From NCBI GenBank assembly GCA_012031265.1, contig JAAUTY010000012.1, positions 1 through 64,000 of the forward strand: a stretch of 64,000 nt of DNA. Direction: 5' to 3'. The notes beneath the pieces are model-generated. The model saw only the letters and a list, made by a program, of their open reading frames with translations. It had not been told where the DNA came from and did no database searches. The translations under genes were made by a program, and so were the position numbers. Shown piece by piece: positions 19,719 to 29,212 of this stretch (positions within the stretch are counted from its first letter, which is position 1; every line of letters begins with the position of its first letter). This DNA is from Spirulinaceae cyanobacterium SM2_1_0 (GTDB lineage Bacteria; Cyanobacteriota; Cyanobacteriia; Cyanobacteriales; Spirulinaceae).

Positions 19719-21604
19719 ATGAAATTTTCCTGGCGAGTTGTATTACTTTGGACATTACCCGCCCTGATTGTGGGCTTCTTCATCTGGCAAGGCGCATTTG
19801 CCACTGCTGATAACGGACTAGGCAACAATGCGGCAAGTACGCGCATGACCTACGGGCGCTTTCTGGAGTACCTCGACGCCCATCGCGTCACCAGCGTCGA
19901 TCTGTACGAAGGCGGTCGTACTGCCATTGTGCAAGCCATCGACCCGCAACTGGACAACCGCTTGCAGCGCTACCGCGTCGATTTACCGGCGAATGCTCCG
20001 GATCTGGTGGCGGAATTGCGTCAAGAAGGCATCACCCTCGATTCGCACCCGACCCGCAACGATGGCGCGCTCTGGGGTTTCCTTGGCAACCTGATTTTTC
20101 CCATCCTGCTGATTGGTGCGCTCTTCCTGCTCTTCCGCCGCTCCAGCAACATCCCTGGCGGGCCGGGTCAAGCCATGAGCTTTGGCAAGTCGCGGGCACG
20201 CTTCCAAATGGAAGCAAAACCGGCGTCGTCTTTGACGATGTCGCGGGTGTGGATGAAGCCAAAGAAGAGCTACAAGAGGTCGTCACCTTCCTGAAGCAGC
20301 CCGAGCGCTTCACGGCGGTCGGCGCGCGCATCCCCAAGGGTGTCCTGCTTGTCGGTCCGCCGGGAACGGGTAAGACCTTGTTGGCGAAGGCGATCGCGGG
20401 TGAAGCCGGTGTACCCTTTTTCAGCATCTCCGGCTCGGAGTTCGTGGAAATGTTCGTCGGTGTCGGTGCTTCGCGCGTCCGCGACCTATTCAAGAAAGCG
20501 AAGGAGAATGCTCCCTGCTTGATCTTCATCGACGAGATTGATGCCGTCGGCCGACAGCGCGGCGCGGGCATCGGCGGTGGCAACGACGAGCGTGAACAGA
20601 CGCTCAACCAGTTGCTGACCGAAATGGACGGCTTTGAAGGCAATACCGGCATCATCATCATCGCGGCGACGAACCGCCCCGATGTCCTGGATTCGGCGCT
20701 GCTGCGCCCCGGCCGCTTCGACCGGCAGGTCACCGTTGATGCTCCTGATCTCAAGGGTCGTCTGCGGATTTTGGAAGTCCACGCCCGCAACAAGAAGATT
20801 GCGCCGGAGATTTCGATCGAAACAATCGCCCGTCGCACTCCCGGCTTTACTGGCGCTGACCTGGCGAACTTGCTTAACGAGGCGGCGATTCTCACCGCGC
20901 GGCGACGCAAGGAAGCGATGACGATGCTGGAAATCAACGACGCGGTGGATCGCGTTGTGGCGGGGATGGAAGGCACGCCGCTGGTGGATAGCAAGAGCAA
21001 GCGCTTGATTGCTTACCACGAAGTTGGTCACGCCATCGTTGGCACACTGGTCAAAGACCATGACCCGGTGCAAAAGGTGACCTTGGTTCCGCGTGGTCAG
21101 GCCCAGGGCTTGACCTGGTTTACGCCCAACGAGGAGCAGGGTTTGACCACCCGCGCGCAATTGATGGCGCGGATTGCCGGGGCGATGGGCGGTCGCGCTG
21201 CTGAAGAAGAAGTCTTCGGGGATGCTGAGGTGACTACGGGTGCGGGCGGTGACCTGCAACAGGTGACCGGCATGGCACGGCAGATGGTGACGCGCTTTGG
21301 CATGAGCGACCTCGGCCCGCTTTCACTGGCTGGGCAGACCGGCGAAGTCTTTTTGGGCGGCGGCTTGATGTCGCGGGCGGAGTATTCCGAGGCGATCGCC
21401 ACCAAAATTGACGCGCAAGTCCGGGCGCTCGCCGAGCACGGCCACCAGATTGCCCGCCAGATCATCCGTGACAATCGCGCCGTGATCGACCGCCTCGTCG
21501 ATTTGCTGATCGAGAAGGAAACGATCGATGGCGAGGAGTTCCGGCAAATCGTTGCTGAGTACACCGAGGTTCCGGAGAAGGAGCAGTTCGTGCCGCAACT
21601 GTAA
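19719..21604 (+). CDS. ftsH: ATP-dependent zinc metalloprotease FtsH2-type, frameshifted in this sequence
   Basis: The two frames (19719-20294 and from about 20220) together give about 628 aa, closest to the FtsH2 (slr0228) type I remember. Order: N-terminal helix, lumenal domain, second helix ([18 protein letters not shown]), AAA+ with [17 protein letters not shown] and RPGRFDR, then HEVGH zinc site. The protease degrades damaged D1 in photosystem II repair. A run of four A at 20216-20219 lacks one base: restoring it turns AKPASS into [12 protein letters not shown]. Rest is intact, so sequencing error, or less likely -1 slippage on the A run, explains it. Confidence 0.93.
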
Positions 21605-21634
21605 GGCAACGGGCAAATTAATCTAAGTTCTTTC

Positions 21635-21665
21635 TGGAGACAGCCAACGCTGTCTCCATTTTTTT
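21635..21665 (+). terminator. Rho-independent terminator of ftsH2
   Basis: GGAGACAGC and GCTGTCTCC form a perfect 9-bp stem with loop CAAC, extended by one T-A pair, followed directly by seven T. It begins 30 bp after the ftsH2 stop codon. Confidence 0.9.
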
Positions 21666-21747
21666 GGGGGATATAATCGCTCCTAGAATTTGATTGCCCC
21701 AATCAGGATTACAATAACGGAGAAATTTCGCGCCCCACTTGCTGCTC

Positions 21748-22233
21748 ATGAGCCAGATTCGTCCCCTGCTTGAACCCGTCGCCGCTTGGTTTCGGCAGCT
21801 CGGCACCCCCGAACCGATCGTGCAGTGGGGTCACCCGCTGATGATGAGCATCGTCATTTTCGTGATGGGTAGCTTTGTCGGCTGGGCGGGCTGGCGCGGA
21901 CGCATCCTCGCCGCCACTGGTGGCGAGGCGGCCCTGAAACCCCGCCAGGATCACCGCCAACTCGCGCCCTGGCTCTTCGTCTTCATTGCCCTGGGCTACA
22001 TCGGTGGCGTCCTCTCGCTCGCCATCCAAGAAAAGCCGCTGTTGCAAAGTCCACATTTCTGGACGGGTTCCGTCGCTGTAGCGGTGTTGGGTCTGAATGG
22101 CGTCCTGTCGCTGTCGGGATTCTTCGGCGACAAGACGACGGTGCGGAACTTGCACGCCTACCTCGGCAGTGCGGCCTTAATGTTATTGGCAGTTCACGCT
22201 CTCCTCGGTCTCCAGCTTGGGCTGAGTCTGTAA
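21748..22233 (+). CDS. DUF4079 family membrane protein
   Basis: 161 aa from ATG 21748 (MSQIRPLLEPV); an in-frame TTG nine bases earlier is less likely. Four hydrophobic helices are evident: LMMSIVIFVMGSFVGWAGW, LFVFIALGYIGGVLSLAI, a helix around VAVAVLGLNGVLSL, and the C-terminal AALMLLAVHALLGLQLGL. The spaced histidines (WGHP, LHAYLG, AVHALLG) recall the cytochrome b561-like fold proposed for DUF4079. The stop overlaps the comEC start (TAATG), so the two are probably co-transcribed. Confidence 0.85.
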   Translation: MSQIRPLLEPVAAWFRQLGTPEPIVQWGHPLMMSIVIFVMGSFVGWAGWRGRILAATGGEAALKPRQDHRQLAPWLFVFIALGYIGGVLSLAIQEKPLLQSPHFWTGSVAVAVLGLNGVLSLSGFFGDKTTVRNLHAYLGSAALMLLAVHALLGLQLGLSL

Positions 22234-24422
22234 TGACCACCGCGAGTTGGGCATTTCTTTGCCTCGCTTACATCATCGGTCTACTCGCTAGTGGCTTTGA
22301 GGCGCGTCTGCCAATTGCGGCGATCGCCCTAAGTTTGGTGGCGTTAAGTGGTTTGCTGGCCGTGATCATCCCGCACCGCTGGCGTCGGGGGCCGAGTTGG
22401 TCGCTCTGGCTGGCCGGGGGCATCTTGGCAGCCATTGCCGTGGTCTACTGCCAACTCCGCCAACCCCAACCCGCTGACAGTGATGTCAGCCGCTATGTCG
22501 GCCGCGACGTGGTGGTCGCGGGCCGCATCGTTGAGCCGCCCAGCCGTAATCGCGAGCAGCGGGTGCGACTCATTCTCGCCGCACAGCAACTCAACCAGGG
22601 CGCGCCCGTCACCGGCAAACTCTATGTCACACTGCCGCTGCTGCACGGCACCGGTCTCGTGCCTGGGCAAGTCATCCAAGTTCGCGGCCGCCTCTACGAA
22701 CCCCAGGCGGCGGCCAGTCCCGGTAGCTTCGATTTTCGCGCCTATCTCGCTCGCCAAGGGATCTTTGCCGGTCTCAGCGGTCGCTTGGCCGCTGAGCCAG
22801 CCGAGCAACCCTCCGGCTTATGGCAGCTACGCCAGCGCGTTGCCCGCGCCCAGACTCGCTGGCTCGGTAGCCCTGTCGGTCCGCTGCTGAGTTCGATTGC
22901 CCTGGGGCGGCGAGCGGTCGATTTGCCCGTCGAGATTCGCGATCGCTTCACCCAAGCTGGCCTCGCCCACACCCTCGCTGCCTCCGGTTTCCACGTTTCC
23001 CTGTTGCTCGGCGTCGTCATTGCCCTGACGGCAAACTTGGGAAGTCGCGCCCAAATCAGCATCGGTCTCGTCACGCTGATCTTCTACGCCGCCTTGACGG
23101 GTGGACAACCCTCCGTCTTGCGTGCGGCAATCATGGGCAGCGGCGCACTCCTCGGTCTCGCGACAGCCCGACAGCGCAATCCGCTCGGCCTCTGGCTGGT
23201 GGCGGCGACGGGCTTGCTGCTCTACAATCCGCTCTGGATCTGGAATCTTGGCTTCCAGCTCAGCTTTCTCGCGACCCTCGGCTTGCTGGTCACGGTACCG
23301 CCGCTCAGCCAACGTCTGGACTGGCTGCCGCCGACCCTAGCGACCGCGATCGCCGTGCCCCTCGCGGCGGCGCTCTGGACGCTGCCCCTCCTCGCCTACA
23401 CATTCAACACCGTCGCGCTCTACGGCGTGCTGTTGAATGTTGCCGCTACACCGCTGATTGCCCTAGTGAGTCTAGGCGGGATTTTGAGCGCGGCGATCGC
23501 CCTGCTCGTTCCCATCGCGGGCAGCGCGCTCGCCTGGTCACTCGGCTACCCCACCCGCTCACTGCTCTGGCTTGCAGAATGGGTCAATGACTTACCGGGT
23601 AGCACCCTGACCCTCGGTCGCCTAGCGCTCTGGCAGCTTGTCCTCGCCTATGCGGTCATGGTGGGTATTTGGGTCTGGCCGTTGCTGCGCCGCTGGGGGT
23701 GGTGGATCGGGTTGCTCGCTTTAGCGGCGATCGCCCTGCCGTTGCTCTATCAGCAGCAAACCCGGGTGCAAATGGTTGTGTTGGATAGTCCCGATCAGCC
23801 AGTCGTCGTCGTCCAGGAGCAGGGTCGCACGACGCTGATCGGCGCGGGGACACCGGACACGGCTCGTTACACGATTGCGCCGTTTCTTCGCCAAGCGGGC
23901 ATTCGGCGGCTGGACTGGGCGATCGCCCTGGATGAGCCACCGGATCGACCCAGCGGCTGGTCAGAACTGGCCGCGCAACTCAGCGCCAACCAATTGTTGC
24001 ACGCGCCGCTCGCCCCCGAGCAAACGCCGCCGACCCTGCCCGCGACGCAGGTACAGGCCCTCGCCGCCAACCAGCAGGTGCAACTTGGCGCGTTGACAGT
24101 CAGCGTCCTCAGCCTCGAACCAACGATCCTACAACTCCAGTTCCACGACCAAGTCTGGCTGCTGCTAGGGAATCCGCCGGTGCGCGTGGTACCGCCACCT
24201 CTGCCCCCAACCACCTTACTCTGGTCAGGTGAGGCGCTTCCGGCTGAGTGGTTGCAGACGGTGAAGCCGACGGTGGCGATCGCCACGGGCAACGCGATCG
24301 CCCCCACCGTTCAGGCCCAACTCCAGCAACACCAAGTGCAGACCTACCTGACCGGTCAAGCCGCGCTCCAGTGGCGACCTGGCCGGGGATTTCGCACAAC
24401 CGATGAGCGCCGAGCTGAGTAG
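22233..24422 (+). CDS. comEC: ComEC/Rec2-family DNA uptake channel
   Basis: 729 aa. Three N-terminal helices precede an OB-type DUF4131 region (VVVAGRIVEPPSRNREQRV). The competence domain from about 230 has the family signature LAHTLAASGFHVSLLLGV and GGQPSVLRAAIMG, with many helices to about 490. The C-terminal part from 510 aligns in place with the metallo-beta-lactamase-like domain but lacks the HxHxDH motif, as I recall for other cyanobacterial ComEC proteins. It would import single-stranded DNA in natural transformation. Confidence 0.92.
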   Translation: MTTASWAFLCLAYIIGLLASGFEARLPIAAIALSLVALSGLLAVIIPHRWRRGPSWSLWLAGGILAAIAVVYCQLRQPQPADSDVSRYVGRDVVVAGRIVEPPSRNREQRVRLILAAQQLNQGAPVTGKLYVTLPLLHGTGLVPGQVIQVRGRLYEPQAAASPGSFDFRAYLARQGIFAGLSGRLAAEPAEQPSGLWQLRQRVARAQTRWLGSPVGPLLSSIALGRRAVDLPVEIRDRFTQAGLAHTLAASGFHVSLLLGVVIALTANLGSRAQISIGLVTLIFYAALTGGQPSVLRAAIMGSGALLGLATARQRNPLGLWLVAATGLLLYNPLWIWNLGFQLSFLATLGLLVTVPPLSQRLDWLPPTLATAIAVPLAAALWTLPLLAYTFNTVALYGVLLNVAATPLIALVSLGGILSAAIALLVPIAGSALAWSLGYPTRSLLWLAEWVNDLPGSTLTLGRLALWQLVLAYAVMVGIWVWPLLRRWGWWIGLLALAAIALPLLYQQQTRVQMVVLDSPDQPVVVVQEQGRTTLIGAGTPDTARYTIAPFLRQAGIRRLDWAIALDEPPDRPSGWSELAAQLSANQLLHAPLAPEQTPPTLPATQVQALAANQQVQLGALTVSVLSLEPTILQLQFHDQVWLLLGNPPVRVVPPPLPPTTLLWSGEALPAEWLQTVKPTVAIATGNAIAPTVQAQLQQHQVQTYLTGQAALQWRPGRGFRTTDERRAE

Positions 24423-24490
24423 CCGCCCTCTCACGACTAGCCAAGCTGACCAGCGGCTCGCTAGAATAACAGTTCAAACCCAACTCCCCT

Positions 24491-24577
24491 GGAGAGGTGG
24501 CAGAGTGGTTGAATGCGACGGTCTCGAAAACCGTTACTGGGGCAACTCAGTCGAGGGTTCGAATCCCTCCCTCTCCG
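24491..24577 (+). tRNA. tRNA-Ser (anticodon CGA)
   Basis: 87 nt. Acceptor stem GGAGAGG pairs with CCTCTCC, discriminator G. The anticodon stem ACGGT/ACCGT encloses CTCGAAA with anticodon CGA, reading UCG. A long variable arm (class II) and the T arm GAGGGTTCGAATCCCTC are clear. CCA is not encoded. Confidence 0.95.
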
Positions 24578-24601
24578 TTGAATGCTTGCACGCCTTTGAA
24601 T

Positions 24602-25183
24602 TCAGAATGAGAGGCTCTGAAAAAGTTCGGCAACCGGAAACCTAAAGTCAGGGATGACGGCTTCGCCGGCCAGAAAGTCAGTTGACTTCAGCAGACGGTC
24701 TGGTTCTTGGCTGGAGCGATAGACCAAGACGTAGCGTTGCGTCGGGCTGACGATCCAGACCAGTCGAGCTTGATTGGCAAAATATTCTGCGATTTTTTGG
24801 TCGAGTTCCTCGATCGTGTTGCCCGGAGAAAGAACTTCCACGGCGAGATCCGGCGCACCTTCGAGGAACCTGGTGGGTAATTCTGTGATGCCTTGTAACC
24901 GCTCCTTGGCAAAGAAGGAAATATCCGGCGAGCGCCGATTGCCATTCTTCATCGTGAAAGCGGTGCTCGAGTCGAGCACGACGCCCAGTTTTCTGGGTAA
25001 GACATCGCTCGTCAAAGCAGTCAGCAGCAGACTACAGACATAGCCATGCAAGGCCCCTGAATTACCCATATCGATGAGTTCTCCGGCCACAATTTCATAG
25101 CGATGCCCATCTTCGGGGAGCGCCATAAATTCTGAGTCTGTCCAGACTTTTTTTGGGGCTGGCGATTCAGTGGCGAGCGACAT
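24602..25183 (-). CDS. Uma2 family (DUF820) putative endonuclease
   Basis: 193 aa from ATG 25183, preceded by AAGGAG at a good distance; the open frame extends further upstream. The PD-(D/E)XK-like core is visible: YEIVAGELIDM, SPDISFFAKERLQG, then PDLAVEVLSPGNT with the catalytic E-V pattern, and KIAEYFANQARLVWIV. Uma2 proteins are highly expanded in cyanobacteria and their role is unclear. Stands alone between tRNA-Ser and the polyferredoxin fusion. Confidence 0.88.
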   Translation of the reverse strand: MSLATESPAPKKVWTDSEFMALPEDGHRYEIVAGELIDMGNSGALHGYVCSLLLTALTSDVLPRKLGVVLDSSTAFTMKNGNRRSPDISFFAKERLQGITELPTRFLEGAPDLAVEVLSPGNTIEELDQKIAEYFANQARLVWIVSPTQRYVLVYRSSQEPDRLLKSTDFLAGEAVIPDFRFPVAELFQSLSF

Positions 25184-25283
25184 CAGTAAACTCCTTGTGC
25201 AAAAGCTGAGCAATCAACGTCAAAAGTGAGCCGAGCTGCTCTCTAGCATAACCGCCGTCGGCATCAGGCCCAATCCCTCGGCA

Positions 25284-27813
25284 TTAAAGCAGGATCGCCC
25301 AGAAACTCATGGCGAGGAGGGCGATCGCGCCATGTTGCGGCAGCAACCAAGCGAAGGGTTGTCGGGCAATTTTTTGGGTCAGGACGATCGCCAGGAGGCT
25401 GCCAACGAGCAAGACTGCACCTTGCAAAAAGGCGATCGCCGCTGGGTGCGCCACCAGGATTGGCAAACTGATGCCGGTTAACCCAAAAGTCGCCAAGCCA
25501 ACGGGCAGGATTTGCCCCGCCTCGCCCAATCCCAGCGGTAGATAGTAAGCGAGGTTGGCGGCTAGAACCAGTGGTAAATAACCGTAGGCGAGTTCGACAA
25601 AGCGGCGGGGTTTCAGCGATCGCGCCAAACGATAGTTCAATCGCAGAATCGCTTGGGCGAGCAAGGGCAGCAGCGCCGGTAGGCTGAGGGCAGCGATCGC
25701 CAACAGTGCGTGTTGACCAAACCGTTCAAGTTCAAAACCCAAACCCAACTCAGCATTGATCACCGGCAAGCAGTGTAGAAAAACCACATCCAACAATAAG
25801 AGCAACAGTGCGACTTCATAGAGGCGCGGGACGTGGGTTGTCCAGAGTTCAATCCCTGGCGGCCGCAGATTCACCTCCACGGAACGATGGGGACATGCCT
25901 TGAGGCAAGTCATGCACAGGACGCAATCCCGATTGTCCTCTAGTTGGGCGGGGTGTGAATAAAGGGGACAGCCATCTGTTTCCAGTCCTTCCCCTTTCTG
26001 CGGTCCGCCTTTGTAGCATTGATAAGTCGTGCATTCTGCCGAACAAATGCCTTGCTGAGCGCGCAATTCGGTGATCGAAAGTTTAGCAAATAGGCCATTC
26101 ATGCCACCGATCGGGCAGAGATAGCGACACCAGAAGCGGCGCTCGAAAATGGTGCTAAAAATAACTGCTCCGGCCGTGATCAACAGCAGCAAGCAAGATG
26201 AGAGATAAGCGGTATTTTCAAGCTGCCACAATTCCTCCCAGAGCAGAATCAGGGTGAACAAGCCGAAGAGAAACCAACCACCCCAGCGCTCCGCCGCTTG
26301 ACGCGGCCAGGGTTTGAGCTGACGCGGCCAAAGTTTCAGCGAGAGATTTTGTACCAGTTCGCCGTAGATCATGAACGGGCACACGGCGCACCATATCCGA
26401 CCCACCAGCGGAAAGCCCAGCAAAATCAGCGGCCACCACCAGGCCCAGAAGAGATTGAGCGCGAAGTTGCGATCGCGCGTCTGCGGCCCAATGAACAAAA
26501 TGATCACGACGGCCGCAAACGCCGCCAAGGTAAAGCTGTAGTTAATCCGGTCGGGCCACCAGGCACTGCGTAGGAAACGGCGCAAGCTTGGGTAGGCATT
26601 GAGCAGATTGAGTCGAAACTGTTTTTTCTTGCTTTGGGAGGGCCAGATGATTTCTTCCGTCAATTCTGAGCCGCCATCCAGTTGCACGAGCGCCCGTTGT
26701 ACGAGGCTATCGAGTTCGCGCAAATTGCTGGGGAAGTCGTAGGCTTGCAGGCGACGCAAAGCTTCGGGGCTGAGGCCGGGGCGGGGGATACCTTGGGCGC
26801 GACAGATCAGGCTGACATAATAATTGACCAGATCTTCGATGTCAGCTTTGCGGATACGCAGCGGGGGAACCTTGATCCGGCGATCGCAACAGGGATTCAA
26901 ATCCGGCAAGGCACGCTCCGAGATGGCGATCAAACGCGCTTCGGTAGTCACCAGCGGCGTCTCGCCATCGCGACTGACGGGGCGATAGGTGCGATGACGG
27001 AACAGCTCGGCGACCGGCTGCACCAATTCCGGCGGCAACTCCTGGACATTGTTCAAAATCAGCGTGCCCGTGCCCAAGGCGGCCAACAAGCCGGGTTTGC
27101 CGCCTGCGCGCCCAAAGAGTTCCGCACCGCTCGCTTGGAGCGTGTTGCAATCGATGCGGATGATTGGCTCGCGGCGGCTGGGTGAGCTGTAGTGGATCAG
27201 CGCCGCAATGTTGTCTTTTTCCAGACCCGGCTCACCGAAAATAAGCACCGATTGCCGATCTTCAGAAGCCTGTTTAATTTGCCGACGGAGCGCACGGCGT
27301 AGCGGCTGCGCCCGATGATGCCGCGCCGCGCTTTGGTCACGAGGTAGGGACGCAGGGCGGTCTGGCGCGCTTGTTCAAATTGCAGTTGCGAGGCGAGTTG
27401 CGCGACGGTGGCGGCGAGTTGCTGGCTGAGGCTCTGGGCAATCTCGGGTTGGTGGCGGCGATCGCCTGAAATGCCGCCGCTGGCACATACCAAAATTGGC
27501 AGTCACGGCGACAAGTGACGGTCTGGGCCGCTGGCTGGTCGAGAACCAGAGCTTGCAGGTTGAGAACCGTGCCGGGGAGCAGGCTGACGGTCTGGCGCAG
27601 TTGCGGACGCTCCGGCGGGCGATCGCTCTCGGCCTGACCGGCAATCAAGATATAGAGACCTTCGGCGGGATCACCCTCGTGGCTAAGCGTCGTCCCCGCT
27701 GGCAATCGTCGCTCCATCAGGGCTGGGGCGATCGCGGCGAGGCTGTCTGGTGACAGAAAGTTCAGGGCTGAGCGCTCTTGCAACCATGTCACCCGCTCGG
27801 TGATGCTGGTCAT
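25284..27813 (-). CDS. cNMP-binding / AAA+ / membrane polyferredoxin fusion, two frameshifts in this sequence
   Basis: Three overlapping frames form one protein of about 843 aa. Residues 1-125 are a cyclic-nucleotide-binding-like domain (LPAGTTLSHEGDPAEGLYIL). A helical linker leads to an AAA+ domain of the sigma-54-activator type (FGEPGLEKDNIAALIHY, TLILNNVQELP, FPSNLRELDSLVQRAL), but the GAFTGA sigma-54 contact loop is absent. The C-terminal half has several membrane helices with NapH/NosR-like Fe-S motifs (WCAVCP, CRYLCPIG, CVLCMTCLKACP). One base is missing near 27446-27448 and another near 27287-27292. A redox membrane protein gated by cNMP and ATP is an inference. Confidence 0.8.
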
Positions 27814-27863
27814 AAGCTCGCACCGCTGCTGGCTGTCTCAATTGTAGATCCCGATATAGACCG

Positions 27864-27950
27864 ATGATTCACTGGCTCGATCTTTGGGTGCCACTGGCGC
27901 TGCTGGGTTTGATCCTGCTGGCGGCGATCGCCTTCAGCCGTAGCACGTAG
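27864..27950 (+). CDS. Possible 28-aa single-helix membrane peptide
   Basis: ATG 27864 opens a frame for MIHWLDLWVPLALLG followed by LILLAAIAFSRST, one hydrophobic helix with a basic C-terminus, ended by TAG. The size and character resemble small photosynthetic-complex subunits, but I cannot match it to PetN, PetL, PsbM, PsaM or Ycf12. No clear ribosome binding site. Divergent from the polyferredoxin fusion by 50 bp. Confidence 0.3.
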   Translation: MIHWLDLWVPLALLGLILLAAIAFSRST

Positions 27951-28166
27951 CCTTATGAAAACGGCGGCGTTTGTAATGGAGCGGCTGGCTCGGTCGCATC
28001 ATCAATTAAAATCAGGATTCAGTCAGAGACTGGGTTTCATGCCGTTGAAATGGGTTCAGCGATGGGTGCGAAGTGCCGGGAAACGGGGGTATTGGGGTCA
28101 GAGCAGCAGTTACTGCGGAGCCATTCCAACGGCACACTTGTCTTGCAGAATGTCCTGGCTACACGC

Positions 28167-28958
28167 TCACAATGCGGCTTTGAGCTGGCGACAGAACTGG
28201 TCAATGGCACTGAGACCCTCGGCAGGGGAGCCACTGGCGAGACGTTGAACAATGGCGCTGCCAACGATCGCCGCATCCGCTCCCCAGGCTTTGACTTGAC
28301 TCGCTTGTTCAGGTTGTGAGATGCCGAAACCGACCCCAATTGGCTTATCGGTCACGGCACGCAATTGCGGCAGCAAGTCCTTGACCCGGCTAGCGACGGT
28401 GGTACGGGTGCCGGTGACGCCGGTGACGCTAACAAGGTAGATGAAGCCTTGGGATTGCTGGGCGATCGCCCGAATCCGCTCCGTCGGACTCGTCGGCGCA
28501 ACCAGCAGCGTCACCTCAACACCTCGGGCCGCAGCGGGAACGAGTACCGCCTCTGCTTCTTCGAGGGGCAAGTCCGGGATCACCATCCCTTTCACTCCTG
28601 CTGCCGCCGCTTGGTCGAGGAAGGTCTCGATGCCACGATGGAAGATCGGGTTGAAGTAGGTAAACAGGATGATCGGTGCGCTGATTTCACCGACCGTCGC
28701 CTGCACCATCTCCAGTACGGCTTCCAGACGTGTGCCCCGCTGCAAGGCCCGCATCGCGGCGGCTTGAATCGTCGGGCCGTCGGCGAGAGGATCAGCATAG
28801 GGCACGCCCAGCTCGATCAGGTCAGCCCCCGCCTGATCCAGCGTCTTCAGAGCTGCCGCCGTGGTATCGAGATCAGGATCGCCTGCCGTGATGAAGGGAA
28901 TCAGCGCACATTGAGATTGGGCGCGGAGAGTCTGGAAGCAGGCAGAAACCGAGGTCAT
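28167..28958 (-). CDS. trpA: Tryptophan synthase alpha chain
   Basis: 263 aa from ATG 28958 ([11 protein letters not shown]); the frame is open further upstream. TIM-barrel motifs are intact: [30 protein letters not shown] with the catalytic Glu and Asp, and [14 protein letters not shown] for the phosphate site. It cleaves indole-3-glycerol phosphate to indole. In many cyanobacteria trpA follows ndhL-DUF3007; here that pair lies 19 kb away, so the cluster is split. Confidence 0.97.
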   Translation of the reverse strand: MTSVSACFQTLRAQSQCALIPFITAGDPDLDTTAAALKTLDQAGADLIELGVPYADPLADGPTIQAAAMRALQRGTRLEAVLEMVQATVGEISAPIILFTYFNPIFHRGIETFLDQAAAAGVKGMVIPDLPLEEAEAVLVPAAARGVEVTLLVAPTSPTERIRAIAQQSQGFIYLVSVTGVTGTRTTVASRVKDLLPQLRAVTDKPIGVGFGISQPEQASQVKAWGADAAIVGSAIVQRLASGSPAEGLSAIDQFCRQLKAAL

Positions 28959-28997
28959 GATTAAGTCTAGACAGGCTGAAAAACGCAAGCGGGGAGG

Positions 28998-29147
28998 GTG
29001 CATCCCACTTCCACAAATTCATGGCCCACTCTGCGAGCAGCCGCTGCGCGTCTACATCCCCCAGCCCCTTCGCCCAAAAAGGGAGCCGGGGAGCCGGATT
29101 CAAAGTCCCTTTCCCTCCTTAGGGAGAGGGATTTAGGGTGAGGGCTA
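28998..29147 (-). repeat. Dispersed repeat family C, long copy
   Basis: The block GGTGCATCCCACTT, GCCCACTCTGCGAG and GCTGCGCGTCTACATCCCCC is shared in order with 44433-44504 in the opposite orientation. It continues with CCTCTCCC-type palindromic text up to 29147. It lies between trpA and the purine permease gene. Confidence 0.65.
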
Positions 29148-29212
29148 CGAAACTGGGATGCTCCCAGCAGGGAGCGCGATCGCTCCCCCGCCAGTTTACG
29201 CCAAGCCGGGAG

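Noticed and set aside
20032-21000. 322-codon reverse frame inside ftsH2
   Set aside because: Antisense to the conserved AAA+ domain, low-complexity R/S/A content.
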